A stretch of 38,973 nt of DNA from Bacteroidetes bacterium GWE2_42_24 (GCA_001768515.1 MEOA01000048.1:365-39337); one strand, 5' to 3'; counted from the stretch's first letter, positions 1-10,333 are shown. Numbers and translations: made by a program. The notes: generated by a model not told the origin, from the sequence alone.

Positions 1-208
1 GGGGTGATATTATTCATCATCCATTTAAACGAATATGTTCTCACACAAATTTCTATCCTTGGTAAAATTGTTCGATATGTTTATTATTTCTCGCACCACG
101 TCCGAAATAGCCATTATCGGTTTTAACCATTAAGCTTCTCACATCTTTGCAACAAAGACTATTTGAATTTGTATTTGTGAAAATGTGCAAGCTATAATTG
201 GTTGTTTT

Positions 209-286
209 ATGTCACCCCTTCGGGGTTTTGGTTGTATCGGAAATATTTGTTCTACAATAATGTCACCCCTTCAGGGTTTCGATTGT
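209..286. repeat. Two copies of a 27-bp repeat containing a CCCCTTCGGGG-like hairpin
   Basis: Units begin at 209 and 260, a spacing of 51 bp. Both start ATGTCACCCCTTC and continue with a GGGTTT tract and a G-rich end. The first copy has a perfect CCCCTTCGGGG mini-hairpin; the second has AGGG in its place. Short units of this kind are often dispersed in intergenic DNA of Bacteroidota (general knowledge, not checked here). Two copies with non-identical spacers do not make a CRISPR array. Confidence 0.6.
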
Positions 287-310
287 TTTGATTTAACCTT
301 TAGCTCTTTG

Positions 311-497
311 GTTCTCTGTGAAACAATCGCGCTGCCAATATCCCGCCAGCAAGTCAAAGTCAAGGTCAAGGTTAGTGTCAACGTAATATTACACAGAGTT
401 ACACAGAGAAGAAATCTTCCCACTCTGTGGTTCTCCGTGGTTTTCTGTGGTTCTCCGTGAAACAATCGCGCTGCCAACATCCCGCCAGCAAGTCAAG
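311..497. repeat. Two copies of a 47-bp direct repeat
   Basis: Copies lie at about 311-357 and 450-497. They share GTGAAACAATCGCGCTGCCA and a following CCCGCCAGCAAGTCAA segment with only single-base differences. A simple GGTTCTCCGTGG-like motif is iterated between them (about 430-460). No open frame fits them. They look like dispersed intergenic repeats rather than the ends of a mobile element, because no transposase or inverted ends are seen. Confidence 0.6.
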
Positions 498-570
498 GTT
501 ATAGCCAACCTTATATTACCCAGAGTTACCGGGAGGCAAAGCGTAGGTTGATTTATTGTAAAGGTTTTCT

Positions 571-2241
571 TTACCTGACAACAGACACCTTCCTGCAAAC
601 GATATTCCCATCCTGCAGCAGCAGCTTCACGATGAAGTGGCCGTTGGTGAGGTGCGAAACATCGATGCCTGCCTGAAGGGCATCCTGAGCAGCGGTTTGC
701 AACAGGCAACGGCCTGTCAAATCATATACCGAGGCAAGTGCAATCTGATCGGCATAGCTGAAACGGATCGTGTTACCGGTAACGGGATTGGGGAACACGG
801 CAGGACGGGTTGTTGCAGCCTCCTGAATGCCGATGCCGGATGGCATTTCCACGGCAACGGTATCGGAATGGATGGCTGAGCCATCGGCATAATTGGCTGC
901 CACGTAGTAGCTATACCATCCCTTTGTAACATCAGCGTCGAACCATTCGGTGGTAGTACTGTCGGTGGTTGCCATCAGGTTGTAGTTCAGCGGGAGGCTC
1001 TGCTGCCAGCGTTGGATGTTGTAGGATGAGGGATCGATTGTAAATTGTTTTCCTTCAGGAGTGAGAAAGGTTACCATCACAGCTATTTCTGCATATTCTA
1101 TACCAGAATAGAGGGATGGATCTAAAAGACTTATTCTAATTGTGTGTATTTTGTCTCCTACAGGAAAATCATTAAGTGATACTCCAGGCATACAAATTTC
1201 AGGATTGTATGTCAATGGTTCGATCAGCACTGCAATAGAATCGATATCATTGAATTGGCTTAGATCTAATGGTATGTGCTCCTCCCATCCTTCGGTACAG
1301 GTAGTGGTGAAGGGGCCTGATGTTTTTACAATCTCTCCTGAGTAAAGATCCATTATTCTTATATTGTAACTTGAACGCCCTGTAAATCCCAACCATGAGT
1401 GGTGGTGAAAACGCAATTCATATAAATTAGCATCATGAAATGGTGTGTAATTAAAACGAACGCCATAGCCGTGCTTAAGTTCCTGAAAAAACAAATCCAT
1501 TTCAATGAATTCTTCATAATACGCTATTGTATCGTGTGATAATGCACCCGTTGTTCCATTTACCTGCGGCTTCTCCCAGTTTAGCTTTGTCTGGTACTGG
1601 CTGACCGAATTCTCTGCCACGGCTGTCAACGGGAAAAAGGGCTTGTCAGATGGGCCTGAAATGCTGATGTTGTCGATCAGCCATTGCCCGTTGACTGAAT
1701 CGGCTTCCCTGCAGGCTACCCACATCAACCTGAATTGATGCCCCACCGCCATGGCAAGATGTGTCTTTAATTCACGCCAATCGTAGGAAGCATTGTAGGT
1801 AAGTTCATACAACTTTTCCCAGCCTGCTCCGGCATCACAATATACTTTTAGCAGTGGCCATCTCGTGCTGTCGGGGTTCATCAGCTTATAACCGAACCTG
1901 AACAGAAGGATTCCTTCGGCGACATTGGTGGCATCTAACAGCGGGGTTTGAAGGACTACCGAGTCGTTACCCGTCTGTGTTGCCAGGTGGCCTGTTTTCA
2001 CTGCTTTCCCTCCGCCGATGCCTTCATCGACGATCAGGCATTGACCACTGCCCTGGTTTACAGCCCAGCCATGGGTGGTAAATTGTCCCGATTCCCATGT
2101 TTCGGAAAAAGGGAGGGTGGTTTGGGCGTATGATTGGGTCGCACAAAAAATGACCAGAAATATGAGGATTAATCCTTCAAGATAGGGTTTTGATTCGAAA
2201 ATGTCTCTGACTTGTAAAGAAAGGGTTGATGTTGCTTTCAT
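571..2241 (-). CDS. Secreted protein with choice-of-anchor-J-like domain and T9SS type A sorting domain
   Basis: A 556-residue exported protein of unknown role. The N-terminus has an unusually long n-region, then a hydrophobic core (LILIFLVIFCATQ) and an SYAQ cleavage-like site near residue 40. Residues about 45-195 resemble the MAM/'choice-of-anchor J' beta-sandwich (SETWESG near the start, WLIDNISISG at the end). The middle part is beta-rich and fibronectin-like. The last 80 or so residues form a T9SS type A C-terminal domain: VFPNPV, then a YDLTGR turn, then a basic end. In family terms such proteins cross the outer membrane by T9SS and are anchored or released. The gene is divergent from the gene at 2349 with a short shared promoter region. 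Its substrate or ligand cannot be read from the sequence. Confidence 0.85.
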   Translation of the reverse strand: MKATSTLSLQVRDIFESKPYLEGLILIFLVIFCATQSYAQTTLPFSETWESGQFTTHGWAVNQGSGQCLIVDEGIGGGKAVKTGHLATQTGNDSVVLQTPLLDATNVAEGILLFRFGYKLMNPDSTRWPLLKVYCDAGAGWEKLYELTYNASYDWRELKTHLAMAVGHQFRLMWVACREADSVNGQWLIDNISISGPSDKPFFPLTAVAENSVSQYQTKLNWEKPQVNGTTGALSHDTIAYYEEFIEMDLFFQELKHGYGVRFNYTPFHDANLYELRFHHHSWLGFTGRSSYNIRIMDLYSGEIVKTSGPFTTTCTEGWEEHIPLDLSQFNDIDSIAVLIEPLTYNPEICMPGVSLNDFPVGDKIHTIRISLLDPSLYSGIEYAEIAVMVTFLTPEGKQFTIDPSSYNIQRWQQSLPLNYNLMATTDSTTTEWFDADVTKGWYSYYVAANYADGSAIHSDTVAVEMPSGIGIQEAATTRPAVFPNPVTGNTIRFSYADQIALASVYDLTGRCLLQTAAQDALQAGIDVSHLTNGHFIVKLLLQDGNIVCRKVSVVR

Positions 2242-2273
2242 TTGATGAATGATTTTGTTTAAAAATTAAAATA

Positions 2274-2281
2274 CAAAGATA
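2274..2281 (-). promoter_or_regulatory. -7 box of the minus-strand secreted-protein gene
   Basis: Read on the minus strand this is TATCTTTG, a perfect match to the Bacteroidota -7 consensus TAnnTTTG, about 33 bases before the ATG at 2241. No clear TTTG -33 box is seen; a TTTC lies in roughly the right place. Confidence 0.5.
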
Positions 2282-2295
2282 ATGGTTTAAAATTC

Positions 2296-2328
2296 TTGGA
2301 AATTATTATGTATAATTTTATACATTTG
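2296..2328 (+). promoter_or_regulatory. Bacteroidota-type promoter of the gene at 2349
   Basis: TTG at 2296-2298 is followed 22 bases later by TACATTTG (2321-2328), which fits the TTTG/TAnnTTTG promoter pattern of this phylum. The ATG follows 20 bases downstream, so the leader is very short. The surrounding stretch is A/T-rich. Confidence 0.6.
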
Positions 2329-2348
2329 CAAAAAAACAAATCTGAATT

Positions 2349-3638
2349 ATGAAAAAATCATTTTGTACTGTCGGCTTTTTTATATTTTGCTCTTTTCTTT
2401 TTCTTTTTGAAATCGCTAATGGACAGACTACTTCAAGCAAACTTGCAAGGATAGACGCGACAGGTTCCAGACTATATGAATATCAGGCCAGTGCAAGTGC
2501 AACGCCTCGACTATTATTCCCGTATAGCAGTACATCAACACCTTCGCCCCTTTTTACCCAAACGGGATTTCTTTTTGAACTTTTAGTAGATGGCACTAAA
2601 ACATTTAATGGATTTAGGGTTTCCAGACATACAACCGATTATGCTGTTGAGTTATTAAATAATAATTCCTATGGCATTTTCCAGACAGGCAACGCCCTTA
2701 CCAATTATTTTGGATCAAAAACCGGCATCGGGGGAACATCCGCGTTTTCAGCAATAACTCCTTTGCACGTTGTCGGCAACGGGCTTTTTACAGGGTATTT
2801 AGGCGTAGGAATGACAACAATCCCTACCAGCGAACTGCAGATTAAAGGAGTTGATTCAGTAACTGTAAGATTTGATCCGGCAGCCAACAACCCGGTTGTG
2901 TTTGCCAATAGTGCCACTGCTTCGTGTTATCAGTTCTGGGCATTGAGAAACATAGAAAACCCGATAGAAAAGGGAGACGTATCAGGAAGCTATGCAAAGA
3001 GCCTGGTTTTCACAATCAATCCTACCGGGGAAATCGTTTGCAAATCTGCAGCAATTCAAAATTTAATTACATCTGCCGTTATTGGCGCCACTTATTCAAT
3101 GGGCAGTCCTTATATAGTGGCCGATAGCATCCAGCTGAGACAAGGTGCCGGTGAAGGCAAGATTTTAATCAGCGACCGCTTAGGCTACGGTGTCTGGACC
3201 AACCCTCCGGAAGAGACCCCACAGTACTGGACATTGAACAGCACTACCAAGACACTTTATGCCGGAGAATTGAAAGTGGGAGTAGGAACTAACAATACCG
3301 GAGATTATGCCATGGCAGTAAATGGAACCATAGGATGTAAGGAACTGAAAGTCGAGATTGGTTCTGCTATCTGGAACTGGCCAGATTATGTATTTAAATC
3401 GGGGTACACGCTTCCGTCACTCTCCGAGGTTGAACAGTTTGTGATCGATAATGGCCATTTACCTGGCGTTCCGAGTGCAGCAAAGGTTGAATCGGATGGG
3501 ATCGCTGTTGGTGAGATGCAGGCTACATTATTAAAGAAAGTCGAAGAACTTACACTTTACCTTATCGATCAGCAAAAGCTTATCGAAAAGCAGCAAATTG
3601 AGATAAATCAACTCAAGGACTTGATTCAAAACAAGTAA
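2349..3638 (+). CDS. Secreted tail-fibre/adhesin-like protein with C-terminal coiled coil
   Basis: 429 residues. Residues 1-26 are a signal peptide ending in ANGQ. The body is beta-rich with repeated short strands. The end matches a pattern common in secreted Bacteroidota proteins: GHLPGVPSAAKVESDGI, then a GEMQATLLKKVEELTLYLI segment leading into a charged coiled coil (residues about 385-429). In known family members this tail often follows phage-tail-fibre-like or peptidase-S74-like regions and probably trimerises. The peptidase S74 catalytic module itself is not evident. The gene stands 106 bases before the RHS gene with no obvious terminator between, so co-transcription is possible. A structural or adhesive partner role for the RHS protein is only inference. 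Confidence 0.75.
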   Translation: MKKSFCTVGFFIFCSFLFLFEIANGQTTSSKLARIDATGSRLYEYQASASATPRLLFPYSSTSTPSPLFTQTGFLFELLVDGTKTFNGFRVSRHTTDYAVELLNNNSYGIFQTGNALTNYFGSKTGIGGTSAFSAITPLHVVGNGLFTGYLGVGMTTIPTSELQIKGVDSVTVRFDPAANNPVVFANSATASCYQFWALRNIENPIEKGDVSGSYAKSLVFTINPTGEIVCKSAAIQNLITSAVIGATYSMGSPYIVADSIQLRQGAGEGKILISDRLGYGVWTNPPEETPQYWTLNSTTKTLYAGELKVGVGTNNTGDYAMAVNGTIGCKELKVEIGSAIWNWPDYVFKSGYTLPSLSEVEQFVIDNGHLPGVPSAAKVESDGIAVGEMQATLLKKVEELTLYLIDQQKLIEKQQIEINQLKDLIQNK

Positions 3639-3744
3639 CATTTCATCAGCCGGGTAGGTGGGATAATCGGATAGCTTATATCAGGATTATAGCCTCCCGG
3701 ATTACTTCGATGAATATGATTTATTACCATTTAATAGCACAATT

Positions 3745-6700
3745 ATGAAGAAAGCTATAGCCCTATCCATACTGTTGATCAATGCCTGTCTGGCAGTTGC
3801 TCAGCAGCCTGCTCCAAATTTTACCATTAGTACGCCAATTACTACCGGGTCAATATATACAGCCAGTGAATATGTCAAATTTACCAATGGAGCATCCTTC
3901 AAAGGTACTGATGATGCCAGCCTGAGAGCTAATATCGATCCTTATCTGATTTTTCCACCGACGGCAGGATTGACAGGCGGTCCCAATGCCGGGGATAATG
4001 GTGTGGTCGGCACCATCGAGGGGCAGGGGTCAGTAGGTCCTATGGGAAATTATATTTATACAATACCTTTAAAGTTACCGGAATGTATACCAGGTATGAC
4101 ACCAGGCCTTAGTCTGGTATATAATTCATCTGGTGGTGATGGTTATCTGGGACATGGCTGGTCACTGGGAGGATTATCTTCAATCTCCAGAACACCAAGT
4201 AACATCTATTATGATAACATAGTTGATCCGGTCGATTTTGACGAAAATGACCGGTTGGCACTAGATGGAAGCCGTTTAATTGCAGTAAGTGGAAGTTATT
4301 GGGGTACCGATGCTGAATACCGGTTTGAAGCTGAGAATCAAATGAAAGTCGTTCCTAATGGGGGTGGTTTTAAGGTGTACAGCCCTGACGGAAAAATATC
4401 ATATTATGGTTCTGCTGTGGAATCGAGAATCTGGAAACCCTATGGAAGTTCAGTTCAGTGGTTCCTTGATAAAATTGAGGATGTTTTTGGGAATACAATT
4501 AAGATAGAATACTACCACAATGTTACTTCAGACGGATTTAGTGTTGTCCCGAAGAAAATCTCATACAACTTTAATCCTTCTGTCGCCAATTTTACAGATC
4601 CTGTTTATTCGGTTGAATTTGTTTATATGGATGATGAACCGACTGTTAAGTACTCCAACCAGGCAGCTTATCATCATGATCGGGTTATTGAAACCATTGT
4701 AATTAAAAATGGAGAATCTGAAATCAGTCATTACGATCTGGCTTATGACAATCCATTCTACGCTGGGAAATTGACTATTGATAATATCACTTATGCTTCA
4801 GCGGGTAATGTATTATTCTTCAATCCAACCAGGTTTTTGTATTCAAATGTTGATGATATTACTCAAACACATACACAGACTCAGGGTTTTGCATACTCAT
4901 GTAGTGGTAATGGTTATGATGTCGATTACCTTCCCGGAGATTTTAACGGGGATGGATATACTGATTTTATTCGTCAAAAATCGTGTTGGGATGCAGACCA
5001 TAATTTTAAAGTTATTAATTCATGGGATTTGCTGATAAACAATAGAAATGGAGGATATACTCTCAGGAATTCCCCTCAAAGCCTTGGCAATTTAGTTGCT
5101 CAGGGAGGATGGGTAATTACTGATGGAGTTCAACTGGTAGTGGGTAATTTTAACGGAGACAATAAATCAGATCTGGCAGTCTTTTATGATACACATAATT
5201 TAACTTTCGCAAGTGGTAATTTTAATGATTATGAAGCAGCTAATTTCGTACAAGTGTTAATTGCGGACGGCAGCGAAGGTGAATTTATTAATAACACGCT
5301 TCAACCGATGAATTTTACAGACAGAATTTATCAGGTTTTACCAGCCGATGTGAATGGAGACGGGCTTCAGGATATGTTTATAAATACTCAACGTTATATA
5401 CTTGGTTTTTATGAATTCTATTATCGACAATATTGTTTTCTAAGCCATATTAATTCTCAAAATGAATTCTCTTTTGAGGAAGTTCCTATTGGAACTTCAA
5501 ATGCTTATAATAAGTTTAGAGACTTCTATGCTATTAATTTTGATGGGGATAACAAGCAGGAGGTTGCTCATAGAGATTATAATGAATCAGGTGAGAATCC
5601 TGGTATTTTGTCTTTTGACCCGGGTACAAATGTGTTTTCCAATATCCATTCGGGACCCTCAAGATGGAAGTATATATTTTATGGTGACTATAATGGTGAT
5701 GGCATTACTGACCTTTTACAGTGTATCCCCACTCCCGATTGGGATAGCCAAATAGGTGAATGGCATATTTGTTATGGAACAGGTTCATCATATTCACCTG
5801 AGGTTGTGGTTACTTTTGGAATTGATATTAAACCGGGAGGACATAAAGATAATTCGACTGGGACAATTCTGGACGAAGTAGAATACATTGTTGGTGACTA
5901 TAATGGAGATGGGATGGATGATATTCTGGAATCATATCGTGACCATCGAAATAGCTCAAACACGCAGTATATCAGAAATTTTTATTTTAGTAATGGCAGT
6001 TTCGATATGCCACAAACTGTGAAGCAATTTACATCCTCTTGGGATGAACGTACCTATGTGTCTGATATGTCTTATGCTGCGGATATTAATGGCGATAACA
6101 AGGAAGATTTAGTCTCCGGAATGGCTGGGGAATTACATTTCTACTGTTTTGGTGCAGGAGAGCCAGAAGGGCTGTTGAAACAGATTGATGATGGATTTGG
6201 TGTAAAAACAACCATCTCTTATTCTCCTGGCAAATCTTCATCTGTTTATAGCAATCAATTGTTCACCCTGTACGATGATACTCGTTCCAAAATATTCAAT
6301 TCTTCAATGCCAGGGTATATCGTAAATCATATTGTAATTGCGTTGGAACCTACTATAATTGCTTCAGATAAAAGCTATCATTATTTTACTGGTATGTTTC
6401 ATCGTGAAGGAAAAGGGTTCCTGGGGTATGATATGGTAAGAGTTCACGATAACCTTAACAATCTTCGATCTTTGACCAAAACAAAGATCTTTACCGACAA
6501 TACTGCAACTTATTCATACATAATACCTGAGATGGATCATCAGGTAAATTACAGAATACAGGAAGGGGACTATCTGAATCTTAGCCAAACGGAGAATAGT
6601 TATACCCTGCTTTCTGGTAAACGATACCGGGTTTCGCAATCCAAACAGTTGACCAAGACGCGTGATCTGCTCGAGAATTTATATACCGGGACAAGTCGTG

Positions 6701-9700
6701 TGGTTAGCAATTTTGATACCTATGGTCAGTTGGTTGATCAGTCTGAGGGCAGGTCAGCCAGCGAATTAGATTTTACAAGTCCTGATGATGCCTTTGAGCA
6801 TCGCACCGAAACCAATTCTACTTACATTGCACCGGCAAATAACTTGTTTGGCAGACCGGATGTGGTTACAAAGACTGATTATTATAAAGCCCCGGGAGCA
6901 TCTTCTTTTACATCATATACAGCTCATTCCGATTTTGCTTATTATGCCTTATCTCAGGTAGGCTATCCCTTGGCCAAAGAGGTATTGCAATACGCCGATG
7001 CAGCGACCGACCCGATGGCCGTTAAAAAGGCCTTTGAATACAATGCCTTGGGTTTGTTGAAAAAGGAGACCCTGAGTGCTCCCAATTATGTAGCTCCGGC
7101 CGGGGCTTCAGCCCCGGTAGCCCGGGTTACCGAAAAACTGTATGATGATCAACGACCCTATCTGGTTTTGTCCGCAAAAGATGCCAAGGGTTATACCACC
7201 CACTTTGAATACGATCCATTTGAATTGTACGTGTCAACTACCACCGACATCAACGGCCTTGTTACCCAGTCCCAAAGCGATGTCCTGGGAGTACAATCAA
7301 TGACCACACATCCCGAAGGTACCAAACAGGTTGCCTGTAAAAGGTGGGCTACAGTGCAAGGAACCTCCCACCCAGCCAAACCCGACGGGGGACTCTACTA
7401 TACATGGTCAAAAACATCGGGTTCAGCCGAGATGTTAACTTTTTATAACGCGCTGGGGCAGGAGTTGCGTTCAGTTACCTGTGATGCCATGGGCAACATA
7501 ATATATGCGGATAAAACATACGACAGCAGGGGACGGCTTCTCACGCAAACGGCTCCCTATTTAAGGTCAACAACACCTGGTGCTGATATCACGACCACCT
7601 TTTCGTATGATTTGCTTGACAGAGTGAGGGTAACCACAACAGCCCGTGGTAATGCCTCGGTTGATTATGAGGGGTTCAAAACCACCTATATAGACCTGAT
7701 GGGGCATGTAACCAGCCGGTTGGTGAATGCAGCAGGATGGCTTACTGAAAGTAAAGATGCTTCAGGCAATAGTGTAAAATACCTGCACGATTGCCGTGGA
7801 AACGTAACAAACACCTGGCATAGTTCGCAACAACAGGCTACTGAAATTTTGAATGAGTACGACAGCCATGGTAATTGTACCAGGCTCATTGACCCTGCCG
7901 CGGGAACCATTGATTTCGGGTTCGACCCCTTTGACCAGATGGTAACCCGCAAAGACTCCCGCCAGGCTACCCCATCAATATACAGCTATGATTTGCTTGG
8001 GCGTATGACTTCGCGCACTGAACCCGAAGGCACCACGACCTGGACTTATGATAACAAACCTCACGGACTTGGGCAACTTGGGAGTGTAAGTTTTACAAAC
8101 CATAACACCCAATATACTTATGACGACTTTTCAAGAGTGTCGGGGATAACAGATCAGATTAAAGAATCATCTTATACCAGCCTAATAGCCTATGATGTAT
8201 ATGGCCGTGAGAAGAAAAAGACATACCCCACAGGGCTGGTAATCCTCACCGAATATGCTGCCAACGGGCAAATAGGAAAACTCTATAAAGGGGGACAGGA
8301 TGCAGGCCTGATTTGGGCAGCTGTCGAAACTGACAATTACGGCAGGTTAACCAAGACGCTGCAGGGTAGCGGAGCATTAGCCTGTGCGGAGTTTGAAGTT
8401 GACCGTGGTCTGTTGACAAAGCAATGGACGGTGAACGATACAGGAGCTGAAATATTCAGGCGCGAATACGACTGGGCTAACGGGGGTAACCTAAACTGGC
8501 GCAAGAAGATCATATCAGGGACAACCCTCACCGAGTCGTTTACCTATGATAATCTTGACCGGTTAGACGTAACTATTCTTAAATCAAACAACACCGACAA
8601 GTGGTCGCAAAACCTTAATTATGATCCTTTGGGGAACATTGACATGAAACTTGAATATCCCCAGGGGTACGTGATAAACAACGCGGTTTATGGCGAGGAT
8701 ATTAACAACCCGTATGCCATTACATCGGCCGATATTAATGCCGCGCTGTGGCCGCAGGCAGCACAGGCCATTGCTTACAACTCGTATAACAAGATGACCA
8801 CGGTGACCGAGGGCGATTACCAACTGAATATTTCGTATGGCTACGATCACCAGCGCACATACCAGGAGTTGAAACAAAATGGTGTGGTGGTAAAGAAGAA
8901 GACTTTCGCTGGCAACGGTCTGGAGATTATCGAGAAGCCCGGTGAAGGCACCGTTCAGAAGATACACTATCTCACGGGCGGTGATGGAACTTTGTTTGCC
9001 ATATACGTGATTGATCAGAACAACGAAGGGAAGATGTACTACATCTACACCGACCACCTGGGATCTCCCAATCTTATTACCGATGCAACCGGCAACGTGG
9101 TGCAGGAGTTGAGCTATGATGCCTGGGGGAAGAGGAGAGACCCTGCCACCTGGGAGCCTTTCACTGGTACGCCAGAGGAGCCATTGATTGATCGTGGCTT
9201 TACGTTCCATGAGCACCTCTACCCCTTCACCCTCATTAACATGAACGGCAGGGCGTATGATCCGCTGGTGGGGCGTTTCCTTTCCGCCGACCCCTATATT
9301 CAGGCACCCGACAATACACAGAACCTTAACAGGTATAGCTATTGTTTGAATAATCCGCTGAGGTATAATGATCCGAGTGGGGAGTTTTTGAATTTTTTAG
9401 TTGGTGCTGTCGTTGGAGGAATTGCCAACTGGATAATGAGTGGGTGTGATTTTAATGCTAAGGGTCTTATGAGCTTTGGTATAGGGGCAGTGGCTGGAGT
9501 TGCTGGTTTTGGGGCTGGACAGTTTGCAGCTAGCTATATTACTGTTGGAGGTTTTGCTGGAGGATTTGCTACAGGTTTTGTTGGAGGTGCGGCGGGTGGT
9601 TTTGTCGGCGGAATTGGATATTCATGGGCAAATGGTGGTAATTTTGCTGATGGATTAAACGCCGGATTGGCAGGAGCGGGAGTTGGCTCAATAATTGGTG

Positions 9701-10320
9701 GTTTAATGGGTGGAATTGTAAGAGGAGGTTTAGACCACGCAGCAGGGTATGATTTTTGGGACGGAAGCAAAACTAATGAGCTTGTAGTTGGTTCAACTCA
9801 AAATGAAAAACTTGCAACTGGCTATAATTCCAGTAGCTATGCGAATGATAATGATGAATTTTTACGCTTGCGCACGAAAGCTGTGTTTGGAGTTAGTGAA
9901 GGAGATTTTAATATTCGAGACATAACAACGAAAACAGGTAAAGGATATGGGTTGACAAACTCCGGAGAATATGTTAATTTGGAATCCAAGAATTTGGTAG
10001 CCGGTTATGCACGGAATTTTACATCCGGATATTGTGATGTTCATATATCACCTTATTATTCAAATGGAAGTGCAATTGACTTCAGAGCAGTTACTGGCCA
10101 TGAATTAATCCATGCTTATCATAATTATGTTTTACCTAATGTAGTTACGGAATATACAGAAAGAGTTGCATACAAATATACGCATGATGTATATATGTCT
10201 GATGGGCGTATATCTACTGCTTGTTCAGTATCTAGAATAGCAATGTATACTCCAAAAGGTTGTTTCTGGGGGGCATATCCTGCACAGTACGAAATACCTT
10301 CGCCATTGAAATTTAGATAA
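3745..10320 (+). CDS. Full-length exported RHS polymorphic toxin (SpvB/FG-GAP/RHS) with HExxH metallopeptidase tip
   Basis: A 2191-residue protein. Signal peptide at 1-20 (cleavage near AVAQQ). Residues about 93-157 form an SpvB-like start (GQGSVGPMGNYIYTIPL, then GLSLVYNSSGGDGYLGHGWS). Seven FG-GAP/VCBS-like motifs (DFNGDGYTD, DYNGDGMDD and others) lie at about 399-790, then a TcdB-middle-like part, then YD repeats from about 1100 to 1760. The RHS core runs from YTDHLGSPNLITD (about 1764) to NPLRYNDPSGEF (ends 1881). In the family this beta-cage encloses a toxic tip that is cut off after the DPxG motif. The tip (1882-2191) opens with a Gly-rich hydrophobic linker and carries HELIH at 2119-2123, with Glu2139 in YTERVAY as a possible third zinc ligand. 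No T9SS domain is seen; the export route past the periplasm is unknown. An immunity candidate follows after 13 bases. Confidence 0.92.
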   Translation: MKKAIALSILLINACLAVAQQPAPNFTISTPITTGSIYTASEYVKFTNGASFKGTDDASLRANIDPYLIFPPTAGLTGGPNAGDNGVVGTIEGQGSVGPMGNYIYTIPLKLPECIPGMTPGLSLVYNSSGGDGYLGHGWSLGGLSSISRTPSNIYYDNIVDPVDFDENDRLALDGSRLIAVSGSYWGTDAEYRFEAENQMKVVPNGGGFKVYSPDGKISYYGSAVESRIWKPYGSSVQWFLDKIEDVFGNTIKIEYYHNVTSDGFSVVPKKISYNFNPSVANFTDPVYSVEFVYMDDEPTVKYSNQAAYHHDRVIETIVIKNGESEISHYDLAYDNPFYAGKLTIDNITYASAGNVLFFNPTRFLYSNVDDITQTHTQTQGFAYSCSGNGYDVDYLPGDFNGDGYTDFIRQKSCWDADHNFKVINSWDLLINNRNGGYTLRNSPQSLGNLVAQGGWVITDGVQLVVGNFNGDNKSDLAVFYDTHNLTFASGNFNDYEAANFVQVLIADGSEGEFINNTLQPMNFTDRIYQVLPADVNGDGLQDMFINTQRYILGFYEFYYRQYCFLSHINSQNEFSFEEVPIGTSNAYNKFRDFYAINFDGDNKQEVAHRDYNESGENPGILSFDPGTNVFSNIHSGPSRWKYIFYGDYNGDGITDLLQCIPTPDWDSQIGEWHICYGTGSSYSPEVVVTFGIDIKPGGHKDNSTGTILDEVEYIVGDYNGDGMDDILESYRDHRNSSNTQYIRNFYFSNGSFDMPQTVKQFTSSWDERTYVSDMSYAADINGDNKEDLVSGMAGELHFYCFGAGEPEGLLKQIDDGFGVKTTISYSPGKSSSVYSNQLFTLYDDTRSKIFNSSMPGYIVNHIVIALEPTIIASDKSYHYFTGMFHREGKGFLGYDMVRVHDNLNNLRSLTKTKIFTDNTATYSYIIPEMDHQVNYRIQEGDYLNLSQTENSYTLLSGKRYRVSQSKQLTKTRDLLENLYTGTSRVVSNFDTYGQLVDQSEGRSASELDFTSPDDAFEHRTETNSTYIAPANNLFGRPDVVTKTDYYKAPGASSFTSYTAHSDFAYYALSQVGYPLAKEVLQYADAATDPMAVKKAFEYNALGLLKKETLSAPNYVAPAGASAPVARVTEKLYDDQRPYLVLSAKDAKGYTTHFEYDPFELYVSTTTDINGLVTQSQSDVLGVQSMTTHPEGTKQVACKRWATVQGTSHPAKPDGGLYYTWSKTSGSAEMLTFYNALGQELRSVTCDAMGNIIYADKTYDSRGRLLTQTAPYLRSTTPGADITTTFSYDLLDRVRVTTTARGNASVDYEGFKTTYIDLMGHVTSRLVNAAGWLTESKDASGNSVKYLHDCRGNVTNTWHSSQQQATEILNEYDSHGNCTRLIDPAAGTIDFGFDPFDQMVTRKDSRQATPSIYSYDLLGRMTSRTEPEGTTTWTYDNKPHGLGQLGSVSFTNHNTQYTYDDFSRVSGITDQIKESSYTSLIAYDVYGREKKKTYPTGLVILTEYAANGQIGKLYKGGQDAGLIWAAVETDNYGRLTKTLQGSGALACAEFEVDRGLLTKQWTVNDTGAEIFRREYDWANGGNLNWRKKIISGTTLTESFTYDNLDRLDVTILKSNNTDKWSQNLNYDPLGNIDMKLEYPQGYVINNAVYGEDINNPYAITSADINAALWPQAAQAIAYNSYNKMTTVTEGDYQLNISYGYDHQRTYQELKQNGVVVKKKTFAGNGLEIIEKPGEGTVQKIHYLTGGDGTLFAIYVIDQNNEGKMYYIYTDHLGSPNLITDATGNVVQELSYDAWGKRRDPATWEPFTGTPEEPLIDRGFTFHEHLYPFTLINMNGRAYDPLVGRFLSADPYIQAPDNTQNLNRYSYCLNNPLRYNDPSGEFLNFLVGAVVGGIANWIMSGCDFNAKGLMSFGIGAVAGVAGFGAGQFAASYITVGGFAGGFATGFVGGAAGGFVGGIGYSWANGGNFADGLNAGLAGAGVGSIIGGLMGGIVRGGLDHAAGYDFWDGSKTNELVVGSTQNEKLATGYNSSSYANDNDEFLRLRTKAVFGVSEGDFNIRDITTKTGKGYGLTNSGEYVNLESKNLVAGYARNFTSGYCDVHISPYYSNGSAIDFRAVTGHELIHAYHNYVLPNVVTEYTERVAYKYTHDVYMSDGRISTACSVSRIAMYTPKGCFWGAYPAQYEIPSPLKFR
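9178..9387 (+). repeat. Shared 210-bp RHS-core segment, copy 1 (in the full-length gene)
   Basis: Seventy codons from EPLIDRG to DPSGEF. The same segment, same length and close to identical in DNA, recurs at 11405-11614 and 14517-14726. It is the last conserved part before the variable tip, so it is the natural crossover zone for exchanging tips. Confidence 0.9.
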
Positions 10321-10333
10321 AATCTTTTAAGAC

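Larger units (their letters stand above)
1..570. other. Non-coding stretch with two families of direct repeats
   Basis: No convincing gene is visible here. The open frames present are low-complexity and run through the repeats. The stretch holds a pair of 27-bp units at 209-286 and a pair of roughly 47-bp units at 311-497, annotated separately. It lies downstream of the minus-strand secreted-protein gene that ends at 571, so it is probably a 3' intergenic region. Confidence 0.6.

Noticed and set aside
209..286. CRISPR-like direct repeats
   Set aside because: Only two units, imperfect, with one 24-base spacer and no cas genes; they fit a dispersed intergenic repeat.
185..709. Short frames of about 70-106 codons on both strands at the left edge
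   Set aside because: They read through low-complexity repeats (VKVKVKV, TLTLTLT) and have no protein-like character.
8584..9216. A 210-codon minus-strand frame inside the RHS gene
   Set aside because: It is the antisense of a strongly conserved RHS-core region; the plus strand explains the codon pattern.
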